Below are positions 1-5,099 of a stretch of 5,099 nt of DNA, piece by piece. The stretch comes from CAYMLQ01 sp964390795 (lineage in GTDB: Bacteria > Verrucomicrobiota > Kiritimatiellia > RFP12 > UBA1067), in NCBI GenBank assembly GCA_964390795.1, contig CAYMLQ010000396.1:1-5099 (forward strand), read 5' to 3'. Below the pieces are notes generated by a model. It worked only from the letters and a program-made list of their open reading frames with translations, had not been told where the DNA came from and searched no databases. A program made the position numbers and the translations under genes. How positions within the stretch are numbered: the stretch's first letter is position 1; each line of letters opens with the position of its first letter.

Positions 1-2301
1 TATTACGGCGGGGCGTCGTGGATGAAGGGCCTGCCGCTGCTGGCCGGCGCTCCCGTGACGGACGCTGCGTCCTCGCGTCCGCTGGAACTTCCGCACGCCT
101 TCCGCGACAACCTGCAGATGATCCCCGGCACGGAGTTTGAGCCGGGGCTCACGCGCTTCGGCTACAATACATCCGGTGCTTTTACCGACGACAACATCAT
201 CCAGATCATCGGCGGACGCGCCTACTACCTCTACTCCGGCGACCTCGCCTTTGTCCGCCAGCATCTGCCGTTCTACCGCCGCGCGGTCGCATGGTATCTG
301 AAGCAGCGCAATGCCGACGGGCTGGTGCAGCTTTCAGACGTGTCGCATTGGTATTATGACGCGATGCATGCCAGGGGCGTGACGACGTATCACAACGCGT
401 TCCTCTACCGCGCGCTGATCGATCTCTCCGGCATGGAGCGCGCGTCTGGCAATGCTGCGGAAGCTGCTGTGACCGAGGCCGAGGCCGCCAAGCTCAAGGA
501 GGCGGTCAACCGCGTGCTCTGGTGGGAGGAGGCTCCGGGCGGGCCGCGCTATTGCGATTGGATTCAGCCCGACGGCACGAAGATCGCTTATGCTGCCGAC
601 CTCTGCCAGTTCCCTCCGGTCGCCTTCGGCATCGCCTCGCCGGAACAGGGCAAGAAACTCATCGCTACGATTGACAAGCGCATCAACGAGTTGGAGCGCG
701 AGAACGGCTATGCCGGTTACGCCTCGCGCTCCGCCTACTGGCCGGTGCCCGCGAGCGTGAACACGCATCCCGCCAACCAGGGCTTCGGCAACTACATGAA
801 CGGCGGCTCGTTCCTCTGCATGACCTACTGGGAGATCATGGCCCGCGCCGCGGCGGGCGACGCCGAGGGCGCATGGAAGCGTCTGACGAAGTTCGCCGAA
901 GGCGTCCGCCTCACCGGCGGGAAGGGCTACATCGGAAACAACTGGGTGATGGAAGATGGACGCATCGGCTACGGCGCGGGCGACGAGCCGTTTCTCTCCG
1001 ATGCCATCGCCGTGCCCGGCGCACTCGTGCAGGGCATCCTCGGTATTCGCCAGACGAATGACAAGCTGGAGGTGAATCCCGTCCTGCCTGCGGCCCTGCA
1101 AAAAGTCTCCGCCGAGGTCGTGCATCTGGGCGTGCGCAAGCGGGTGACGATCAATGGCAAGAACGTGAAGATCGAGAAGCTAGGCCGAGCCTTCACTCCG
1201 TCGCAGGAACTCACCTGGCACGTGGAGGCCGGCAGCCCGCCGGAAACCGCGCTCTACATCGACCGCACGTTCGAGGCGGGCAGCGGCTGGACAGCCACGC
1301 CGGAAATCAGCTTGCGAGCTGGCGAGGGGGTTGCCTTGAAACGCGTGTCAACAAGCCCTCTGGTTGGCCTGTGGAAACTCGACGATGCTGCGGGCGATAC
1401 GGTTGCCAACGGCAGCGAATACGCCGCCGCCGGCCACTGCAACGGCTCTGTGGTGATGCGGTCGCCCGACCGCCACGGAAAACCGGCCGCCGTGCGATTT
1501 CAGGACGGCGCTTCCGTGACGGTGGAAAACATCGGGCCGTTTGTTTTCAAGCCTACGGAGAGTTTCACGCTCCAGGCGTGGTTCCAGACAGGTTCCCAGG
1601 GGAATCAGGTCATCGCGGCGCGGGGCGGTGTCTTTTCGCTCGGCGTGAGAACGGGTAAACTGTCCGCCTGGCTCATGCAGGACGGCGGCCAGTTCGTCGA
1701 AGCCGCCGGAGCCGCCGCCGCTTCCGACGGCCAGTGGCATCACGCCGCCGCCGTCTATGACCGCAAGGCGCAAACCCTCGCGCTCTATCTCGACGGCAAG
1801 CCGGACGGTGTGGCGCAAAGCATCGCCGGGATCGGCGCGTCGGCCAGCCCTGCGCCGCTCACGCTGGGTGCGTTTGGCGGCGGCTTTCCGTTCGACGGCT
1901 CGCTCGACGAAATCTCGATCCATCGCACGGCACTTGCGCCCGGAGATTATTCGTTGACCGCCGACTACGCCGTAGCGCCGCCATTTAAACTAGGGGCTCT
2001 CATGGGCCGCTACACCACAGATCCGTGTGACTGGGGCCAGCCGGCTCGAATCACCGCCTTGCACACCAGCTCCGCGCTCAACGACGGCAGCATCAGCGCC
2101 CGGATCGAGACCTCGGACGACGGCTTCAAAACCATCGCCGCCATGCAGAGCCTCGAACTGAAAGAGGGCGAGCAGGTCGCCGCGCTCAAAACCCTGCCGC
2201 CCGCCAGCCAAGCCCGCGTGGTCTTTACTCTCACCACACCCGTGAACGCCAAGCGCAGCCCGCTGCTGATCCGGACGGAACTCACCGCAAAACCGGAATG
2301 A
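1..2301 (+). CDS. Six-hairpin type glycoside hydrolase with C-terminal LamG domain, 5' truncated
   Basis: The reading frame is open from the first base, so the start and any signal peptide lie upstream; the ATG at 22 is probably internal. 766 residues are visible, numbered here from base 1. Residues 1 to about 395 look like an (alpha/alpha)6 'six-hairpin' glycosidase: aromatic-rich helices, an acidic stretch FTDDN, a DVSHWYYD segment followed by a helix with HNAFLYRAL, a NYMNGGSF turn, and a closing 'GILGIRQTNDKLEVNPVLP' segment of the kind that caps such barrels. Residues about 451-652 form a LamG/concanavalin A-like sandwich (VGLWKLDD, FTLQAWFQT, DGQWHHAAAVYD, LYLDGKPDG, FDGSLDEISIHRTAL), probably binding carbohydrate. 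It includes an Ala-rich stretch coded by GCC repeats near 1702-1722. The last ~110 residues resemble a beta domain (YTTDPCDWGQPA, ETSDDGF). The GH family and substrate are not assignable; GH78-, GH63- or GH94-like relatives are possible. It lies 12 bases before the sulfatase, suggesting a shared transcript for sulfated glycan breakdown. Confidence 0.8.
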   Translation, partial: YYGGASWMKGLPLLAGAPVTDAASSRPLELPHAFRDNLQMIPGTEFEPGLTRFGYNTSGAFTDDNIIQIIGGRAYYLYSGDLAFVRQHLPFYRRAVAWYLKQRNADGLVQLSDVSHWYYDAMHARGVTTYHNAFLYRALIDLSGMERASGNAAEAAVTEAEAAKLKEAVNRVLWWEEAPGGPRYCDWIQPDGTKIAYAADLCQFPPVAFGIASPEQGKKLIATIDKRINELERENGYAGYASRSAYWPVPASVNTHPANQGFGNYMNGGSFLCMTYWEIMARAAAGDAEGAWKRLTKFAEGVRLTGGKGYIGNNWVMEDGRIGYGAGDEPFLSDAIAVPGALVQGILGIRQTNDKLEVNPVLPAALQKVSAEVVHLGVRKRVTINGKNVKIEKLGRAFTPSQELTWHVEAGSPPETALYIDRTFEAGSGWTATPEISLRAGEGVALKRVSTSPLVGLWKLDDAAGDTVANGSEYAAAGHCNGSVVMRSPDRHGKPAAVRFQDGASVTVENIGPFVFKPTESFTLQAWFQTGSQGNQVIAARGGVFSLGVRTGKLSAWLMQDGGQFVEAAGAAAASDGQWHHAAAVYDRKAQTLALYLDGKPDGVAQSIAGIGASASPAPLTLGAFGGGFPFDGSLDEISIHRTALAPGDYSLTADYAVAPPFKLGALMGRYTTDPCDWGQPARITALHTSSALNDGSISARIETSDDGFKTIAAMQSLELKEGEQVAALKTLPPASQARVVFTLTTPVNAKRSPLLIRTELTAKPE

Positions 2302-2313
2302 TCGAACACGAAC

Positions 2314-3711
2314 ATGACAGACAAACGCATCCTCAAATCCATGAAACTCCGCATGACCTTCCACTCGCTCCTCGTTGCCGCGGTTCTCGTGCCGGCCGCC
2401 GGCCCGGCCTTCGCTGCGGACCGCAAGCCGAACATCGTGATCATTCTCTCCGACGACCAGGGCTACGCGGATGTCGGGTTCAACCCGCTTCACGGGCCGG
2501 GGGTCATCACGCCGAACATCGACAAGATCGCCCGCGACGGCGTGATTTTCCAGCAGGGTTATGTCGCCGCCACGATGTGCCTTCCCTCGCGCGCGGCCCT
2601 GCTCACGGGCCGCTACCAGCAGCGGTCCGGCATCCACTGGGCGGAAACCGCCACACAGCCGGTGCGGCTGCTGGCGGACTATTTGAAAGAGGGCGGCTAC
2701 GTCTCGGGCGCCTTCGGCAAATGGCACGAGACGGTGAACATCGCCGGGGCCGGGAATCCGACCAAGCGGGGGTTTGACGAGTTCTACGGCTTCAACCACG
2801 GCGGCCGCGATTATTATGACCTGGACAACACCGCGTCCGATTTCGCCCCGCTCTACCGGGGTTTGAACTGCCTCAAGGGGACGGGAGAAAATGGCTACCT
2901 GACCCACCGGCTGACGGAGGAGGCGGTGGCTTTCATCAAGCGGCACCGCGAGCAGCCGTTTTTGCTCTACCTGCCCTACAATGCCGTACACACCCCGCTC
3001 CAGGCCCAGATCGAGGATGTGGAGCGGCACCACCAGTATAGCCGCGACCCGGCGCGCAAAATCCTGCTGGCCATGATCGACTACCTCGATGCCGGGGTCG
3101 GCAAAGTCGTCGATACGCTCAAGGCGGAGGGGCTCTACGAAAACACGCTCATCTTCTTTCTCACCGACAACGGCGGCTCCACGCTGGCGACCCACGCGGA
3201 CAACACCCCGCTGCGCGGCGAAAAGCTGCAGCACTGGGAGGGAGGCATCCGCGTCCCGTTCGTGCTCTCCTGGCCGGCCGCGGTCAAGGGCGGTCGGACG
3301 TTCAGCCCGCCGGTCTCGACGCTCGACATCCTGCCAACCTGCCTGGCTGCCGCTGGCCTTCCGGTCCCTTCCTCGCCGAAGCTTGACGGAGTCAACCTCC
3401 TGCAGCTCCTCGACGACAAGGCACCTGCTCCGCCGCCCGTGCGCGATCTGTTCTGGTGGTGGAAGAGCGGTCCGCTCAAAGGGGGCTGGGCCATGCGCTC
3501 CGGAAACTGGAAGCTCTACCAGGAGGCCGGCGACAAGCCGACCCCGGTGCAGCTCTTTGACCTTGCCGCCGACCCGAAGGAAAAGACGGACTTGGCTTCA
3601 AAATTTCCCGACAGAGTGACCGCCCTCAAGCAGACATTCGAAACCTGGGCCGCCGAGGTCGAAGCCGACGCCGCGCAGCCGGCAGGCGCAAAAGAATCTG
3701 CCAAACCATGA
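2314..3711 (+). CDS. Secreted S1-family sulfatase (arylsulfatase type)
   Basis: This gene encodes a type I (formylglycine-dependent) sulfatase that hydrolyses sulfate esters, probably from a sulfated polysaccharide, outside the cytoplasm. At 465 residues from this start it is of usual family length and complete. A signal peptide is clear: basic n-region, hydrophobic LLVAAVLVPAAG, likely cleavage after AFA near residue 34. Metal ligands are D47-D48 in LSDDQGYADVGF and D285-N286 in FLTDNGG. The formylglycine precursor is C89 (codon 2578-2580) in CLPSRAALLTGRYQ, matching C-x-P-x-R. Other active-site candidates are K136 and H138 (GKWHE), H226 (AVHTPL) and K304 (RGEKLQHWEGGIRVP). The C-terminal subdomain ends with WAMRSGNWKLY and VQLFDLAADPKEKTDL. 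The start is uncertain: the ATG at 2344 gives a more typical leader (MKLRMTF...), and neither site has a clear Shine-Dalgarno sequence. Maturation needs a formylglycine-generating enzyme or anSME encoded elsewhere. The exact substrate is unknown. Its stop overlaps the next gene. Confidence 0.95.
   Translation: MTDKRILKSMKLRMTFHSLLVAAVLVPAAGPAFAADRKPNIVIILSDDQGYADVGFNPLHGPGVITPNIDKIARDGVIFQQGYVAATMCLPSRAALLTGRYQQRSGIHWAETATQPVRLLADYLKEGGYVSGAFGKWHETVNIAGAGNPTKRGFDEFYGFNHGGRDYYDLDNTASDFAPLYRGLNCLKGTGENGYLTHRLTEEAVAFIKRHREQPFLLYLPYNAVHTPLQAQIEDVERHHQYSRDPARKILLAMIDYLDAGVGKVVDTLKAEGLYENTLIFFLTDNGGSTLATHADNTPLRGEKLQHWEGGIRVPFVLSWPAAVKGGRTFSPPVSTLDILPTCLAAAGLPVPSSPKLDGVNLLQLLDDKAPAPPPVRDLFWWWKSGPLKGGWAMRSGNWKLYQEAGDKPTPVQLFDLAADPKEKTDLASKFPDRVTALKQTFETWAAEVEADAAQPAGAKESAKP
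3708..3711 (+). promoter_or_regulatory. ATGA stop/start overlap coupling sulfatase and GxGYxYP gene
   Basis: The start ATG of the GxGYxYP gene (3708-3710) overlaps the sulfatase TGA (3709-3711). With no recognisable Shine-Dalgarno sequence in the preceding bases (AATCTGCCAAACC), initiation probably relies on ribosomes terminating on the sulfatase message. This implies co-transcription and linked expression of the two exported proteins. The overlap is seen directly; the coupling is inferred. Confidence 0.7.
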
Positions 3712-5099
3712 AAGCACAATTCATCCTTCTGTTGCTCGTAGGGGCTGGGCTAGCGGGTGCGACGCACGCCCAAGCGGATGCCGTCCCCACCGTCGCCAGC
3801 ACCGTCTACTATTATGATTTCACGGGCAAGCCGTCGAATCTCAAGGATCCGGCCGGCTTGAAAACCTACTATGATGAACTCGTGGCGGTGACCGCCTTGC
3901 AAGGGCTGGCCAACCGGGACGCGCCGCGTCTCTTCGTCCGGCACCTGCCCGAGGCGGATGATTTCTGGTGGGAGCAGATGACCCGTCCGGGCGACTGGCT
4001 GGACGGCCGCACGATTGTGAAAGTCACGTCGCTGGACGAGTTGCTGAAGGCGTTTCAGCAAGTCTGCAAAGGGCTGGTCGTCTGGGATGAGAAGGTTCCG
4101 GCCACTAGCAATGTGGGTCTAAGCGTGGCCGGGGTGGAGGATCTGCTGCCCGTGCGCTATGACCCGTCGGAGGACTCGCTGTTCAGCGGCCTCCTCGCCA
4201 AGGGTCTTAATCCCAAAGTCTGGCTGATCAATCAAGACGGCTCGCCGCTCTTCACCGGCAAGGGCAACATCCCCGGCACGGAAACCGCCTCCTGCGGCAG
4301 CGCCAAGAACGATGCCTACCGCTGGCTGCTGCACCACTACGACGACAAGGTCGATCCCGAGCGGATCAGCTACCACCTCGACAGCTTCTGGACGAAGTGC
4401 CGCCAAGCCTCGGCCGTGGTGGAAAACTCCGTGCCCAACGGCGACTATTTTGTGTCCCACCGCGCCATCCGCTGCGATCTGCATGTGCTGGCTGACGAGG
4501 CCCCAGTCGATGACCCGGGCCAGAAGCCGGGCACGGATGTTGAAACGCTGAAGATGATCCTGAGCAATGCCAACAAGCGCCTGGGCCCCGACCGCATGAT
4601 TCAATTCGCCGGGTTCACTCCCTGGGCGCACAAGTATTCGAACCAGATCTCGGGCGGATGGAATCCCGGCGGCTCCCACTCGCCGCTCAGCAGCGAGCAG
4701 CGCCTCGCGGAGGTGATCGCCTCACACAACGCCTATATGGACGGCGACGCGCCCGGCCTCATGTTCATGGCCAACGCGTCTTTTTATCAGCATTACCCGG
4801 TTCCCGACAAGGTTCCTCAAACCGGCGCGAAGCCCACCCGCGAGCGGCTCATCAAGGAGGGCCTTCTCGACGCCGACGGCAAAATCAAGCCGCTGAATTA
4901 TTACACCTACTACACCGGCGATTACGATGCCGCGCCCTGGCTGCTGCGCTACTCGCCGCGGCTCTGGACCGATCCCGCGCGCGGGCAGGTGCCCGTCACC
5001 TGGGCGTTCAACCCGAACCTCGCTGACCGCTTCGCTTATGGCATAGTAGGGTATATGACCTGTCCCGCTGTATGCATAGTACCGCCCAACACGACGGCT
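3708..5099 (+). CDS. GxGYxYP-family protein (putative glycoside hydrolase), 3' truncated
   Basis: The frame is open from the ATG at 3708 to the window edge, giving 464 visible residues with no stop. Residues 1 to ~21 are a signal peptide (MKAQ, then FILLLLVGAGLAG, cleavage near THA/QA). The rest follows the GxGYxYP N-terminal pattern as I recall it: YYDELVAVTALQGLANRDAPRLF (47-76 region), DDFWWEQ (84-90), a GLVVWDEKVPATSNVGLSVAG block (122-142), SAKNDAYRWL (198-207), NGDYFVSHRAIRCDLHV, DEAPVDDPGQKPGTD (263-277), AGFTPWAHKY, YMDGDAPGLMFMANASFY (343-360), YYTGDYDAAPWLL and VPVTWAFNPNLADR (428-441). The GxGYxYP motif itself should follow and is not in the window. The family is described as a putative glycoside hydrolase found with sugar-processing genes; its reaction is unknown to me. 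It is coupled to the sulfatase by an ATGA overlap and has no obvious Shine-Dalgarno site. Residues after ~445 look abnormal for the family; a frameshift or assembly error there is possible. Confidence 0.85.
   Translation, partial: MKAQFILLLLVGAGLAGATHAQADAVPTVASTVYYYDFTGKPSNLKDPAGLKTYYDELVAVTALQGLANRDAPRLFVRHLPEADDFWWEQMTRPGDWLDGRTIVKVTSLDELLKAFQQVCKGLVVWDEKVPATSNVGLSVAGVEDLLPVRYDPSEDSLFSGLLAKGLNPKVWLINQDGSPLFTGKGNIPGTETASCGSAKNDAYRWLLHHYDDKVDPERISYHLDSFWTKCRQASAVVENSVPNGDYFVSHRAIRCDLHVLADEAPVDDPGQKPGTDVETLKMILSNANKRLGPDRMIQFAGFTPWAHKYSNQISGGWNPGGSHSPLSSEQRLAEVIASHNAYMDGDAPGLMFMANASFYQHYPVPDKVPQTGAKPTRERLIKEGLLDADGKIKPLNYYTYYTGDYDAAPWLLRYSPRLWTDPARGQVPVTWAFNPNLADRFAYGIVGYMTCPAVCIVPPNTTA
5037..5081 (+). 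repeat. Short imperfect direct repeat TATG(G)CATAGTA near window edge
   Basis: TATGGCATAGTA at 5037-5048 recurs as TATGCATAGTA at 5071-5081, 34 bases apart and differing by one inserted G. The second copy contains the palindrome TATGCATA. The repeat falls inside the GxGYxYP coding frame, where the encoded residues stop resembling the family. It could be chance, a small duplication or an assembly artefact. No function is proposed. Confidence 0.4.

Noticed and set aside
334..1125. 263-residue open frame on the minus strand
   Set aside because: It is antisense to the clearly coding catalytic domain of the hydrolase; the product is Ala/Gly/Val/Arg-rich without a family pattern.
2302..2313. Possible promoter or terminator between hydrolase and sulfatase
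   Set aside because: Twelve bases are too few for either, and I see no hairpin with a T-tract or -35/-10 pair around the junction.
2298..2777. 159-residue + strand frame starting in an ATGA overlap with the hydrolase stop
   Set aside because: The overlap looks like coupling, but the product is Arg/His-rich and low in pattern, and the region is fully used by the sulfatase signal peptide and active-site motifs in another frame.
1990..3234. 414-residue open frame on the minus strand
   Set aside because: It lies opposite the hydrolase 3' end and the sulfatase, crosses their junction, and its translation shows no recognisable domain. Long antisense frames are expected in GC-rich coding DNA.
4119..4679. 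186-residue open frame on the minus strand
   Set aside because: It is antisense to the strongly family-like middle of the GxGYxYP protein, so it is a GC-rich shadow.
4658..5026. 122-residue + strand frame
   Set aside because: It overlaps the GxGYxYP coding frame, which carries the conserved motifs here; the product is an Arg/Ala-rich shadow.

Overview
This GC-rich window (roughly 60-65% G+C by eye) is densely coding. It holds three genes, all on the + strand, with almost no intergenic DNA: the 3' part of an exported-type glycoside hydrolase with a C-terminal LamG domain, a complete secreted sulfatase, and the 5' part of a GxGYxYP-family protein that runs off the right edge. I see no RNA genes, mobile elements, CRISPR arrays or convincing terminators.

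The gene content suggests a polysaccharide-degrading member of the PVC group (Verrucomicrobiota, Kiritimatiellota, Lentisphaerota or Planctomycetota). Such genomes are rich in S1-type sulfatases, LamG-fused hydrolases and GxGYxYP proteins. The absence of clear Shine-Dalgarno sequences fits but is weak evidence. This placement is inferred from gene families; no phylogenetic marker is present.

Layout: positions 1-2301 encode the hydrolase (catalytic alpha-helical domain, LamG beta-sandwich, extra C-terminal beta domain). After 12 bases, 2314-3711 encodes the sulfatase, with a signal peptide and the full S1 catalytic set, including the formylglycine-precursor Cys. The sulfatase stop codon overlaps the start of the third gene in an ATGA, so 3708->5099 is probably translationally coupled. 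The third gene has a signal peptide and nearly the whole GxGYxYP N-terminal region, but the window stops before the name-giving motif.

Together the genes look like part of a transcription unit for breaking down a sulfated glycan outside the cytoplasm. The sulfatase would remove sulfate esters, while the hydrolase and the GxGYxYP protein (a putative hydrolase without an activity I know of) would act on the glycan chain. The substrate cannot be read from the sequence. The last ~60 bases look abnormal for the family and contain a short imperfect repeat, so the right edge should be treated with caution.
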